64,000 bases of DNA, from assembly GCF_050122995.1 (NCBI RefSeq), contig NZ_JBNLIA010000005.1, positions 157,414 through 221,413 on the forward strand, in the 5' to 3' direction. Below the pieces are notes generated by a model. The model was not told the DNA's origin, did not search any database, and saw only the letters and a program-made list of their open reading frames with translations. This document shows positions 41,406 to 50,755 of the stretch, one piece after another. Position numbers and translations under genes: made by a program. Numbering within the stretch: the first letter of the stretch is position 1; each line of letters opens with the position of its first letter. The DNA comes from Haloparvum alkalitolerans (GTDB lineage: Archaea; Halobacteriota; Halobacteria; Halobacteriales; Haloferacaceae).

Positions 41406-43426
41406 CCGGCTTCCTCCGGGTCTCCCGTGGTGGCGCTCGAGTCACCGAACCGGGAGTCGTCGTACGCGCTGACGACCATCGACGGCAGCGAGACGAGCCC
41501 CCGGGGGACGAACAGCACGAACAGCACGAAGATGGTCCCGATGATCAGCCGCCACTGTTCGGTGTACGACGAGAGCACATCCTCGGCGCCGACGAAGAAG
41601 CCCGCGCCGAGCATCGGTCCGATAAGCGTCCCCATTCCGCCGACCAGCGTCATGACGATCACCTCCCCCGAGTGGATCCACGCCAGCGTCTGGTCGGGCG
41701 AGATGATGAACGTCCCGGGCTTGACGGCGAGTAAGCCGCCGGCCATTCCGGCCATGCCGCCGCTGATGACGAACACGCGCCGCTTGTACTTCCGAACGTC
41801 GTAGCCCAGGAACTCGGTCCGCTCCTCGGTCTCCCCGATCGAGGCGAGCACGCTCCCGAACGGGGCGTTCATGACCCGCGTCGCGAAGTACAGCGAGCAG
41901 AGTGCGAGCCCGAACGCGATGTAGTAGAAGGCGGTCGCCGGCGTTATCTCGATCGGGCCGAGCGGGACCGTGATGGCGCCGAGTTCGAGTCCGATGCCGG
42001 CGATCCCGACGAGGGGTTCCCAGCCGACCAGTCCGTCGCTGCCGCCGGTGAAGTCGAACTTGAACACCATGTTGTAGAACAGTTCGGCGAACGCCAGGGT
42101 GATCATCGCGAAGTAGATCCCGGACACGCGGATCGAGAGGCTCCCGACGACCCACGCGATGAGCGCGCAGACGAGGATCGCGACCGCGAGCGCGACGAGG
42201 AACGAGGCGGTCAGGTGGATCATGACCAGCGCCGCGGCGTAGGCGCCCACGCCGTAGAACATCGTGTGGCCGAGCGGGACCAGCCCCGTGTAGCCCATGA
42301 CGATGTCGAGGCTCAACGCGAAGATGGCGAAGATGAACATCTGGTTGAGCAGCGTGATGTAGTAGGTGTTACCGGTGAGGAGGAACACGAACGGCGCGAC
42401 CGCGAGCACCGCGACGAACGCGAGCCCGAGGTTCCGCCGCGTCTCGTCGGAGAACACGCCGGACTCGACGCCCGTGAGCAGCGTATCTTCGGCACCCCCC
42501 TCACTGTGTTCCGACCCCCCGAACAGCCCCTGCGGCTTGTACAGCAGGACGCCGATCATCAGGAGGAAGATCGTCACGCCCTCGAAGTCCGGCATCGCGA
42601 CGACGAACCCCTGCAGCTCGAAGAGTTCGGCGCCGGCGTAGGTCCGGGTGAGCGTTCGAACGACGCCGACCAGGAGGCCGCCGACCACCGCGCCGCGGAA
42701 GCTCCCGAGACCGCCGAGGACGACGATGATGAACGCCGGGACGATGACGCTGCTTCCCATCCCGGGGTTCACGCTCTGGTACCCGCCGAGGACGATGCCG
42801 CCGACGGCCGCGAGCGCGGCGCCGAGCCCGAAGATGAGCGTGTAGTACCGGTCGATGTCGATCCCGACGTTTCGGACCATCTGCCGGTCCTCCGACCCCG
42901 CCCTGATGATCATCCCGTACTTCGAGCGGGTGAGGAACAGCCAGATCCCGGCCGCGAGCAGGGCGGTGAACCCGATCATGAAGTAGTTGTACACCGACAC
43001 CTCGATACCCCCGACCGCGATCGGCGTCGTGAGGTAGTCGGGAACGGCGAGGTTCTGCTGTTCCGACCCCCACCCCAACACGATCAGGTCGTTGATGATC
43101 AACACGAGCCCGAAGGTGAGGAGGATGTGGTAGAGCGGGTTGCGGCCGTACAGCGGTCGGATGGTGAACCGCTCGATCCCGACCCCGACGATCCCCACGA
43201 GCAGCGGCGACAGCACTAACGCGACCCAGAACCCGACCCCGGACCCGAGGGGGTCGACGATGCTGAGGGCGAAGTAGGCGCCGAGCGCGAACAGCTCCCC
43301 GTGCGAGAAGTTGATCACGTCCATCACGCCGAAGATGATGGACAGCCCGGCCGCCAACAGCACGTACACCATGCCGAGGGAGAGGCCGTTGACGAGCTGC
43401 TCCGCCAGGTTGACTACTAGGGACAT
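41402..43426 (-). CDS. fused LivH-LivM ABC permease
   Basis: A 674-aa permease that joins two subunits. Residues about 1-300 are LivH (VMDVINFSHGELFALGAYF, AGSEDRQMVRNVGIDIDRYY); about 320-660 are LivM (YTGLVPLGHTMFYGVGAYAAALV, IGETEERTEFLGYDVRKYK). A hydrophilic linker (GGSEHSEGGAEDTLLTGVES) connects them. One reading frame runs through without a stop, so this is a real fusion rather than two overlapping genes. Both halves keep their coupling motifs. Confidence 0.92.
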   Translation of the reverse strand: MSLVVNLAEQLVNGLSLGMVYVLLAAGLSIIFGVMDVINFSHGELFALGAYFALSIVDPLGSGVGFWVALVLSPLLVGIVGVGIERFTIRPLYGRNPLYHILLTFGLVLIINDLIVLGWGSEQQNLAVPDYLTTPIAVGGIEVSVYNYFMIGFTALLAAGIWLFLTRSKYGMIIRAGSEDRQMVRNVGIDIDRYYTLIFGLGAALAAVGGIVLGGYQSVNPGMGSSVIVPAFIIVVLGGLGSFRGAVVGGLLVGVVRTLTRTYAGAELFELQGFVVAMPDFEGVTIFLLMIGVLLYKPQGLFGGSEHSEGGAEDTLLTGVESGVFSDETRRNLGLAFVAVLAVAPFVFLLTGNTYYITLLNQMFIFAIFALSLDIVMGYTGLVPLGHTMFYGVGAYAAALVMIHLTASFLVALAVAILVCALIAWVVGSLSIRVSGIYFAMITLAFAELFYNMVFKFDFTGGSDGLVGWEPLVGIAGIGLELGAITVPLGPIEITPATAFYYIAFGLALCSLYFATRVMNAPFGSVLASIGETEERTEFLGYDVRKYKRRVFVISGGMAGMAGGLLAVKPGTFIISPDQTLAWIHSGEVIVMTLVGGMGTLIGPMLGAGFFVGAEDVLSSYTEQWRLIIGTIFVLFVLFVPRGLVSLPSMVVSAYDDSRFGDSSATTGDPEEAG

Positions 43427-43435
43427 CTGTCTGTC

Positions 43436-44683
43436 CTAGTTCATCTCGCAGCCGAACTCGCTCGCTGGGCGGAGCGCGTTCTCCCCCTCGGTCTTCGAGA
43501 GGATATCGACGTTGGCCATCTCGCCGTCCCCCTCGGTCAACTCGGCGATCCACGTCGGGTTGGTGGCCTGGTGGTCGGACTCGCGCAGCGTGATGTCGCC
43601 GAGGACGGTGGTGAAGCTCCCGCCCTCGAGGGCGTCGCGGGCGTCGGCCGGATCCGTGCTCCCCGCCTGCTCCATGCCCTTCGCGATGAGCCGGACGGAG
43701 TCGTACCCCGTTCGCTCGTAGTTGCCCGGCACCTCGTCGTACTCCGACTGGAACCCCTCGACGAACGCCTGGTTGTCGCCGATGTCGATGGAGGGGTCGT
43801 AGCGGACCCCGCCGTACGTGCCGACGCTGTTGGGGCCGGTCCCCGCGCGGGTGCTCTTGTACGCCATCGTCGGGGCGACGAGCGCCACGTCCTCGGTCAG
43901 CCCGCGGTCCGCGGCCTGATTGACGAAGGTGACCAGGTCGCCGCCGGTCATCCCGAGCACGGCCACGTCGGCGTCCGAGTTTCCGATCTGCGTGATGTAG
44001 GACTCGTAGTTCGACGATCCGAGGCTCGAGGACGACTCGCCGACCTCCGTGAACTCGTCGCTCGCCTCCTCCATGCGCATGCTGGTCCGGTTGTAGACGG
44101 AGGTGCCGTAGGCGTAGTCCGCGTAGTGGAACCAGACGTTCGACCCGATCTCCTCGACCGTGTACCCGGAGACCGCCTCCGCGATCTGCGCCGTGTTCGT
44201 CTCGAAGCGGAACACCCACTGGTTACACTGCTCGCCCGTGATCGGCACCGCGGCCCCGCCGGCGAAGTAGACGGTCTCCTCGGAGGCGGCCAGCTCGTTG
44301 AGCCCGAGGGCGGCCGAACTCGAGATCGCGCCGACGAGGTAGTCGGCCCCGTCCTCCTGGATCGCCTGCTGGGCCGCCTGCGAGGCGGCGCTCGCGTTCG
44401 TCTCCGTGTCGTAGTAGACGGGGTCGATCTCGAAGCTGTACTCGTCGCTCTCGTTGATCTGCTGGACCGCGTACTCCGCTCCCGCACGCTGGGAGGGCCC
44501 GAGCGTGCTGTACGCCCCCGACATCGGGTTCAGGATACCGATCGTCGCGGTGTTGTCGCCGCCGCTCGATCCGCCGGTACAGCCGGCGAGCCCCAGCGAC
44601 GCGGCCGTACCTGCGACCGACAGGAACGTTCGCCGATCGTACGCGCTACGCTCCCCGGAAGGGGATCTTTCGTTATTCATCAT
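43436..44683 (-). CDS. branched-chain-type substrate-binding lipoprotein (second system)
   Basis: A 415-aa type I binding protein. YDRRTFLSVAGTAASLGLAGC is a Tat signal with lipobox (Cys about residue 35); the mature part begins ATIGILNPMSGAYSTLGPSQR. I chose the ATG at 44683, with a second ATG immediately after; an AGATTTATTATCC TATA box lies about 35 nt upstream. Ligand unknown; the nearby PaaK-like ligase and ALDH point to an aromatic or other organic acid. Confidence 0.9.
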   Translation of the reverse strand: MMNNERSPSGERSAYDRRTFLSVAGTAASLGLAGCTGGSSGGDNTATIGILNPMSGAYSTLGPSQRAGAEYAVQQINESDEYSFEIDPVYYDTETNASAASQAAQQAIQEDGADYLVGAISSSAALGLNELAASEETVYFAGGAAVPITGEQCNQWVFRFETNTAQIAEAVSGYTVEEIGSNVWFHYADYAYGTSVYNRTSMRMEEASDEFTEVGESSSSLGSSNYESYITQIGNSDADVAVLGMTGGDLVTFVNQAADRGLTEDVALVAPTMAYKSTRAGTGPNSVGTYGGVRYDPSIDIGDNQAFVEGFQSEYDEVPGNYERTGYDSVRLIAKGMEQAGSTDPADARDALEGGSFTTVLGDITLRESDHQATNPTWIAELTEGDGEMANVDILSKTEGENALRPASEFGCEMN

Positions 44684-44838
44684 GGTGGATGATCTGGTAA
44701 TGGATCTCAACCAAGGGATAATAAATCTTTGTAGGATCGATGCTCGCGATTTGGCGGGACGAACTCGACGGAAAGCGTGCGGGAGACGGGTCCGGCGGAA
44801 AGCGCGGGCCCCCGGTCGAAGGCGCGTCGAACGCCCCG

Positions 44839-46290
44839 TCAGTCGAAGTTGATGTGGACGTTCTTCACTTCGGTGTAGGCCCTGAGCGCTTCCTCGCCCT
44901 GCGCCGCGCCGTGCCCGCTGTCCTTCGTGCCGCCGAACGGGACCTGCGGCCACGTGTTCGGTGTCTCGTTGACCATCACCATGCCGTACTCGAGCGTCTC
45001 CGCGAGCCGATGCGCGCGGGAGAGGTCGCTCGTCCACACGCAGGCGGTCAGCCCGAACGGGGAGTCGTTCGCGACCGCGAGCGCCTCGTCCTCGTCGCTC
45101 ACCTCGATGACCGACAGCACCGGGCCGAAGATCTCCTCGCGGGCGACGGTCATGTCGTTGTCGACGTCGGTGAGGACGGTCGGTTCGACGAAGTGGCCCG
45201 TCTCCGGATCGTCCGGGACGCCGCCGCCCGCGGCGACGGTCGCCCCCTCCTCACGCCCCGTTTCGATGTACTCGAGGACGTCCTGCTGGTGGGACTCGCT
45301 CACAACGGGCCCCATCTGGCCGTCGTCGTCGATGCCGCCGCCGAGCGGAATACTCTCCGCGATGTCGACGAGCCGCTCGACCAGCTCGTCGTGAACGTCT
45401 TCGTGGACGACGAGCCGCGAGTTCGCCCAGCACATCTGGCCGGCGTTCATGAAGATCCCGTACTGGACGCCGCGCGCGGCCGCGTCGAGGTCGGCGTCCG
45501 GGAAGACGACCGCCGGTCCCTTCCCGCCGAGCTCGAGCGTCACGTCGGCGACGGCGTCCGCGGCGTCGCGCTGGATCGTCTTTCCGACCCCGGTGCTCCC
45601 GGTGAAGGTGACGTGGTCGACGCCCTCGTGGCCGGCGAGCGCGCTCCCGGCCTCGGAGCCGGACCCGGGAACGACGTTCACCACGCCGTCGGGGAGCCCC
45701 GCTTCCTCGGCGGCCTTCGCGTAGTAGAGCGCCGAGAGCGGCGTCGTGCTGGACGGCTTCAACACGACCGAGTTCCCCGTCGCGAGGGCGGGTGCGACCC
45801 CGCGACCGGCCAACTGGAACGGGTAGTTCCAGGGGGCGATGTGGGCGGTCACGCCCACCGGCTCGCGCCGGGTGTAGTCCAGCCGGCCGCCGGAGACGGG
45901 GATCTGGTCGCCGCGGACCTTGTCCACCGCACCCGCGTAGTGCCGGAAGGTGTCGATCACCATGTCGATCTCGAGGCCCGCCTCGAACGGCGTCTTGCCG
46001 TTGTCGTGGGACTCGACGAGCGCGATCTCGTCTTTCATCTCCTCGATGGCGTCGGCCATCTCGTGCAGCGCCGCGCGCCGGGCGCCGAGGTCCAGTTCGC
46101 GCCACTCGGACCCGCGCTCGACGGCCGCGGCCGCGGCCGCGACCGCGTCGTCGACGTCCGCCGCGCCGGCCTTCTGTACCGTCGCGTACGGTGCTTCCGC
46201 CGCCGGATCTTCCGTCGTGATCGTCTCGCCGTCCGCGGACGAGCGCCACTCGCCGTCGATAAACAGGTCTGTTGGACCGGAGTACTCCAT
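44839..46290 (-). CDS. aldehyde dehydrogenase
   Basis: A 483-aa NAD(P)-dependent ALDH. The catalytic Glu is in VTLELGGKGP, the nucleophile Cys in NAGQMCWANSR, the cofactor motif is FTGSTGVGK, and PWNYPFQ is conserved. It resembles betaine-aldehyde and related dehydrogenases. It oxidises an aldehyde to the acid that the local ligases could activate; the true substrate is unknown. Confidence 0.92.
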   Translation of the reverse strand: MEYSGPTDLFIDGEWRSSADGETITTEDPAAEAPYATVQKAGAADVDDAVAAAAAAVERGSEWRELDLGARRAALHEMADAIEEMKDEIALVESHDNGKTPFEAGLEIDMVIDTFRHYAGAVDKVRGDQIPVSGGRLDYTRREPVGVTAHIAPWNYPFQLAGRGVAPALATGNSVVLKPSSTTPLSALYYAKAAEEAGLPDGVVNVVPGSGSEAGSALAGHEGVDHVTFTGSTGVGKTIQRDAADAVADVTLELGGKGPAVVFPDADLDAAARGVQYGIFMNAGQMCWANSRLVVHEDVHDELVERLVDIAESIPLGGGIDDDGQMGPVVSESHQQDVLEYIETGREEGATVAAGGGVPDDPETGHFVEPTVLTDVDNDMTVAREEIFGPVLSVIEVSDEDEALAVANDSPFGLTACVWTSDLSRAHRLAETLEYGMVMVNETPNTWPQVPFGGTKDSGHGAAQGEEALRAYTEVKNVHINFD

Positions 46291-46318
46291 CGTGTCAAAA
46301 AGTCCCTCGCGATGTCCC

Positions 46319-46786
46319 TTAATCGTTGCTCTCCGCCCGCTTGATCATGAACTTCATGTCCCCTTCGAAGACCGTGGTTCCGTCCTGGTTCTCCATGTGG
46401 GTGTCTAAGACCACGAGCCCGGCGTCGTCCCGGCTGAGCTCCTTCCGGCTGTCGACGGTCATCTCGAGCTGGATCGTGTCGCCGATGTGGACCGGGTTGG
46501 GGAGGTCCATGTAGTTCATCCCGAGGAACGCGATGGCCGTCCGCTCGAGGATCCCGGTCCGGTAGACGAACCCGGTCGCGTGGACGAACGTCATCGGGCC
46601 GTGCGCGATCCGCTCGCCGAACTCCTGTTCCGACGCGTACTCGCGGTTCGTGTGGAGCTCCGTCCAGTCGCCGCTGAGCGCGGAGTGCACCACGAAGTCC
46701 GCCTCCGTGACGGTTCGGCCGACGCTCACGAACTCCTTCCCCGGTTCGAAGTCCTCGAAGTAGTGAGGCTCGTAGCTGTATGGCAT
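46319..46786 (-). CDS. MaoC-like (R)-enoyl-CoA hydratase family protein
   Basis: A 155-aa hot-dog-fold protein. The hydratase dyad is present in the form SALSGDWTELHTNREYA (Asp, His) and ERIAHGPMTFVHATG. It acts on enoyl-CoA/hydroxyacyl-CoA. It is 28 bp downstream of the aldehyde dehydrogenase start region and transcribed in the same direction upstream of it, so the two may share an mRNA. Confidence 0.85.
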   Translation of the reverse strand: MPYSYEPHYFEDFEPGKEFVSVGRTVTEADFVVHSALSGDWTELHTNREYASEQEFGERIAHGPMTFVHATGFVYRTGILERTAIAFLGMNYMDLPNPVHIGDTIQLEMTVDSRKELSRDDAGLVVLDTHMENQDGTTVFEGDMKFMIKRAESND

Positions 46787-46908
46787 CGCCTAGAACTCAT
46801 CCGGGCGGGTTAAATAAGTTTAGCTCGCCTGCCGTCCCTCGCCGCTCGCGTCGCACGCCCTTCCGCCGGCGGTACGTATTTATCCCGCGTCGCCGACGTC
46901 CCGACCGG

Positions 46909-47304
46909 ATGAGTGACGTTCCAACGGAGCTTCGGGAGCGGATCCGGTCGGACCCGTTCTGCGAGCTCCTCGAGATCGAGTTCGTTGACGTCGACGTCGG
47001 CGCGGCCGAGGCGGAACTGACGGTCACCGAAGAGCTACTGAACTTCCACGGGACGCTCCACGGCGGCGCGATCTACTCGCTGGCCGACGCGGTGTTCGCC
47101 GCGGCGTCGAACTCCCACGGCGACGCGGCGGTCGGCCTCGAGTCGAACATCTCCTACCTCGACGCGGTCGACGTCGGCGAGACCATCGTCGCGACGGCGG
47201 AGGAGACCCACCTCACCGACGGGACCGGGGAGTACGAGGTCGAGGTGACCACCGCGGCCGGCGACCGGGTCGCGACGTTCCGCGGCCGCGTGTACCGCCC
47301 CTGA
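46909..47304 (+). CDS. PaaI-type acyl-CoA thioesterase
   Basis: A 131-aa hot-dog thioesterase with NFHGTLHGGAIYSLADAVFAAASN, the typical HGG and Asp motif. It starts at the ATG at 46909; a GTATTTATCC TATA box about 28 nt upstream makes it leaderless. PaaI enzymes release dead-end acyl-CoAs in phenylacetate catabolism, which suits the PaaK-like ligase nearby. Confidence 0.88.
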   Translation: MSDVPTELRERIRSDPFCELLEIEFVDVDVGAAEAELTVTEELLNFHGTLHGGAIYSLADAVFAAASNSHGDAAVGLESNISYLDAVDVGETIVATAEETHLTDGTGEYEVEVTTAAGDRVATFRGRVYRP

Positions 47305-47461
47305 TAACTCGGTTCGGGGGCGCTGCTCGCGAGTCGCAGATAGTGGCCGACGACCGTTCTCGGGATTCTTGTGACCGGAAAGCACGAGGACGGTCCACCC
47401 GTGCGGGTGCTCCCCAGTACCGAGGTCGCGGACGGCTCTCTGTGCGGGGGTTTTGTTTGTG

Positions 47462-47595
47462 GTTCTGTTGTCGATCCTGTTGCTCTCGGCAGCAACACTC
47501 AGAAAGCCCCAGTCAGCTCTCTATACGGTGCTTTTTCTGTGTCTGTCGTCGATCCTGCTGGTCTGGACAGCATCGTCTAGAAAGCCCCAGCCGGC
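47462..47595. repeat. diverged 78-bp tandem duplication
   Basis: In the 805-bp gap 47305-48109 a unit containing TCGATCCTG and ending AGAAAGCCCCAG occurs twice with a 78-bp offset (TCGATCCTG at 47471 and 47549; AGAAAGCCCCAG at 47501 and 47579). No gene is supported in the gap. Confidence 0.6.
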
Positions 47596-47827
47596 TCGAC
47601 CGGCCGTCGTGAGACGGTCCGGGCTGCCTGCAGTAGCGGGCTGCCGGGCTGCGACTCACGGGCTCCCGCTCGTGCCTCGCGGGACCGCGACACGCGTTGC
47701 GCTCCTCGCTCCCCGCCGCGCGGGACAAACCGCGTCCCGCTGCCCTCCGGCGTGCAGTAGCGCGCCGGAGACACATCTCGCTGCGGTGCTTGCGGTGCCG
47801 GGGCCGGATCGAGCCGGCTGCCCCTTT

Positions 47828-47978
47828 CAGTCCCACCCCGCTCCGCCCCGCACCGCAACCGCACAGCAGCCTCGCACCTCCCCAGCCTCGGCGGCGGCGC
47901 GGCCGCGGAACAGCACCGCACAGCAGGCGGCCGCGCCTCCGCCTCCCTCGCGCGCGTCGGAGTCGCGCGCGCCGACCG
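47828..47978 (+). repeat. dispersed repeat copy B
   Basis: Plus-strand copy of the GC-rich element found inverted at 6089-6262. Shared ordered blocks include AGTCCCAC, CAGCCTCG, CTCCCCAGCCTCGG, CAGCACCG, CAGGCGGCC, CCCTCGCGCGCG and GCGCGCGCC. It lacks the 11-bp tandem expansion of copy A. Confidence 0.7.
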
Positions 47979-48109
47979 CCTCGGCACCGCCGCGATCACT
48001 GAACGGAGGGCGGTCGACGGAAGGCGGTCGACGGAGGGCCGTCGACGCAGGACCGGTCTCTCAACCTGTTCGTGGACCGCCGTGATGCCCCGGTTCCGAG
48101 GGCCGGTGG

Positions 48110-49396
48110 TTAGCGGTCGTCGAAGACGCGCTGCACCTTGCCGACCTCGGTCCGCTCGATGCCGCCCGAATCGACGAGGGTCAACTCGTCCGGCGTGAAC
48201 GAGAGGACGTTGGACAGCCGGGTCATGACGGTGCTGTACAGCTCCGACTCGTCTCCGTCGAACTCCGGCTTCTTCTCGATCGTGAGCTCCATCACGTCGA
48301 GGTTGTTCTCCTCGCGGAGGTCGATCCGGTAGTGCGGCGCGACGCCATCGACGTCGAGCACCACGTCCTCGACCTCGCTGGGGTAGAAGTTGATCCCCCT
48401 GACGATCAGGAGGTTGTCGGTCCGCCCGGTGACGTTGTCCATCCGGACCATCGTGCGCCCGCACTCGCACTCCTCGTAGTTCAGGCTCGTGAGGTCGCCC
48501 GTGCGGTACCGGAACACCGGCAGCGCCTCCTTGCTCAGCGTCGTCAGGACGAGTTCGCCCTCCTCGCCCTCCTCGACGTGTTCGCCCGTCTCGGGGTCGA
48601 TGACCTCCGGGTAGAAGTGATCTTCCCAGAGGTGGAGGCCGTCCTGCGCCTCGTGGCACTCGTTCGAGACGCCGGGACCGATGATCTCCGACAGCCCGTA
48701 GATGTCGATGCCGTTCACGTCGAGTCGCTCCTCGATCTCCTCGCGCATCGGGTCGGTGCACGGCTCCGCGCCGAAGATGATCGTCGAGATCGGCAGATCC
48801 TTGGGGTCGTACCCCATCTCCTCGGCCGTCTCCGCGAGGTAGAGCGCGTACGACGGCGTACACGAGAACGCGTCGCTCTCGAGGTCGTTCATCAGCTCGA
48901 CCTGCCGCTGCGTGCCGCCGCTACCGATCGGCACGACGGTCGCGCCGAGCTCCTCGACGCCGTAGTGCAGTCCCAGGCCGCCGGTGAACAGCCCGTAGCC
49001 GTAGGCGTTCTGGACGGTATCGCCCGCGTCGACTCCGGAGGCCTTCAGCGACCGAGCGACGACGTCGCTCCACACGTCGAGGTCGTCGTCGGTGTACCCG
49101 ACGATCTTCGGCTTGCCCGTCGTCCCGGAGGAGGCGTGGATCCGCGTGACCTCGTCGCGGTCGACCGCGAAGAGGCCGTCCGGGTACTCGTCCCGGAAGT
49201 CCTCCTTCGTGGTCATCGGGAGCTTCTCGATGTCCGCCACGCCGTCGATGTCGTCCGGGGTGATCCCCAACTCGTCGAACTTCTCGCGATAGAACGGAAC
49301 GTTCTCGTAGGCGTTCTCGACGGTCTCGCGGAGCCGCTCGTCCTGCAGTTCGCGGATCTCCGCTCTGTCCGCCGTTTCTACTGGCTGGTATGCCAT
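48110..49396 (-). CDS. phenylacetate-CoA ligase-like enzyme
   Basis: A 428-aa ANL-family ligase of the PaaK type. HASSGTTGKPKIVGYT is the P-loop motif, IYGLSEIIGPGVSNEC is the A5-like motif diagnostic of PaaK, YRTGDLTSL and RTDNLLIVRGINFYPSEVEDVVL follow, and the C-terminal part ends ERTEVGKVQRV with the conserved Lys. It activates an aromatic (aryl or arylacetic) acid. Phenylacetyl-CoA epoxidase genes (paaABCDE) are not in the window, so phenylacetate itself is not proven. Confidence 0.9.
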   Translation of the reverse strand: MAYQPVETADRAEIRELQDERLRETVENAYENVPFYREKFDELGITPDDIDGVADIEKLPMTTKEDFRDEYPDGLFAVDRDEVTRIHASSGTTGKPKIVGYTDDDLDVWSDVVARSLKASGVDAGDTVQNAYGYGLFTGGLGLHYGVEELGATVVPIGSGGTQRQVELMNDLESDAFSCTPSYALYLAETAEEMGYDPKDLPISTIIFGAEPCTDPMREEIEERLDVNGIDIYGLSEIIGPGVSNECHEAQDGLHLWEDHFYPEVIDPETGEHVEEGEEGELVLTTLSKEALPVFRYRTGDLTSLNYEECECGRTMVRMDNVTGRTDNLLIVRGINFYPSEVEDVVLDVDGVAPHYRIDLREENNLDVMELTIEKKPEFDGDESELYSTVMTRLSNVLSFTPDELTLVDSGGIERTEVGKVQRVFDDR

Positions 49397-49540
49397 GGAT
49401 ACGCACTGATTGGGCTAGTGTGGTTAATAATTGTTGGGATACTTCCGGTCGCCGCGCTGCCTCCGGGACCGCGGCGCTTCGGTGGGGGCGACGAGCGGCC
49501 GGCGCGCGGGGTTCGTTCCGGCGTCCGGACCGAAACGGCA

Positions 49541-49559
49541 ACGGAAAGCTATTTTCCGT
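49541..49559. promoter_or_regulatory. palindrome spanning the TATA box of the thiolase operon
   Basis: A perfect dyad of 7-bp arms, ACGGAAA and TTTCCGT, flanks GCTAT. The AGCTATTTT in it is positioned 25-30 nt before the ATG at 49580, so it coincides with the TATA box. A protein bound here would block TBP. Confidence 0.6.
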
Positions 49560-49579
49560 CCTCCGATGTGTGTCGTCGT

Positions 49580-50755
49580 ATGCGAGACGCTTACATCATC
49601 GGCGCCGGGCAGACGCCGTTCGGCGCGATGCCAGACAGGAGCTATCGGTCGCTGTTCGGCGAGGCGTTCGACCGCGCGGTCGAGAGCGTCCCCGACGGGA
49701 TCGACGAGGCCGACATCGACGAGGCGGTCGTCGGCTCGCTCGGCGTCGGCGGCCGCCAACTCGGCCTCTCCGGACCGGCCGCGACGGAACACCTCGGCCT
49801 CCACGGGATCCCGAGCTCGCGGATCGAGAACGCCTGCGCCGCGTCGGGCTACTCGGTCCGGCAGGCCGTCCAGGCGGTGAAAAGCGGGATGGCGGACGTC
49901 GCCCTCGCGGGCGGCGTGGAGGTGATGACCGACATGAGCGGGGACGTGACCAAGTACTGGCTCGGCGTCTCCGGCGAGACGGAGTGGGAGCGGCTCACCG
50001 GCACGACGTTCGCCGGCGTGTACGCGCAGATGGCGAGCGCCTACCTGGACCGGTACGACGACGCGACGCGTGAGCACCTCTCGATGGTCGCAGTCAAGAA
50101 CCACGCCAACGGCGCGAAGAACCCCAACGCACACCTCGGGTTCGAATGCTCGCTCGAGGACGCGATGGGCGCGCCCGACGTGGCGCATCCGCTGAACCTC
50201 TACCACTGCTGTCCGACCTCCGACGGCGCGGCGGCCGTGCTCGTCGCCAGCGAGGACGTCGTCGACGAGTACACCGACGAGCCCGTCCGCGTCGCGGGCG
50301 TCGGCGCGAGCAGCGAGCGGGTCGGGCTCTTCCAGCGCGAGGAGTACACGACGATCGCCTCCTCCCGCCGGGCCGGGGAGAAGGCCTACGACCGGGCCGG
50401 CATCGACCCGTCGGACGTCGACTTCGCGGAGGTCCACGACTGCTTCGCGATCGCCGAGCTGCTCGCGTACGAGGACCTCGGCTTCTGTGACCCCGGCGAG
50501 GCGTACCGCCTTCTGGAGGAGGGCACGACGGAGCTCGACGGCGACCTCCCGGTCAACGCGTCCGGCGGCCTCAAGTCGAAGGGGCACCCGATCGGCGCGA
50601 CCGGGGCGGGCCAGGTCGCGGAGGCGTTCAAACAGCTTCGGGGGAAGGCCGGGGACAGACAGGTCGCGGACCCGAGGTACGGCGTCACGCACAACGTCGG
50701 GGGGAGCGGCGGCGCGGCGGTCGTCCACGTCCTCGAACGGGAGGTGGGCCGATGA
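49580..50755 (+). CDS. thiolase-family acyltransferase (SCP2/archaeal type)
   Basis: A 391-aa thiolase. The acylated Cys lies in ENACAASGYS, the HDCFAIAELLAYEDLG region is characteristic of SCP2/archaeal thiolases, and GGLKSKGHPIGATGAG plus HNVGGSGGAA form the rest of the active site, with the usual C-terminal CxG cysteine replaced by HN. I chose the ATG at 49580; an upstream open frame to 48332 is read-through. It overlaps the next gene by 4 bp. Archaeal thiolases of this type form complexes with HMG-CoA synthase and DUF35 proteins. Confidence 0.9.
   Translation: MRDAYIIGAGQTPFGAMPDRSYRSLFGEAFDRAVESVPDGIDEADIDEAVVGSLGVGGRQLGLSGPAATEHLGLHGIPSSRIENACAASGYSVRQAVQAVKSGMADVALAGGVEVMTDMSGDVTKYWLGVSGETEWERLTGTTFAGVYAQMASAYLDRYDDATREHLSMVAVKNHANGAKNPNAHLGFECSLEDAMGAPDVAHPLNLYHCCPTSDGAAAVLVASEDVVDEYTDEPVRVAGVGASSERVGLFQREEYTTIASSRRAGEKAYDRAGIDPSDVDFAEVHDCFAIAELLAYEDLGFCDPGEAYRLLEEGTTELDGDLPVNASGGLKSKGHPIGATGAGQVAEAFKQLRGKAGDRQVADPRYGVTHNVGGSGGAAVVHVLEREVGR

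Noticed and set aside
42501..44219. 572-aa minus-strand ORF across the LivHM fusion and binding protein
   Set aside because: A different frame of the two real genes; Arg/Gly-rich without membrane segments.
47345..48085. Possible genes in the 805-bp gap downstream of the thioesterase
   Set aside because: All ORFs run through repeat units, are Arg/Pro-rich and match no family.
48332..50755. 807-aa ORF ending in a thiolase
   Set aside because: The first 416 residues are antisense to the PaaK-like gene; the thiolase starts at the ATG at 49580 with its own TATA box.
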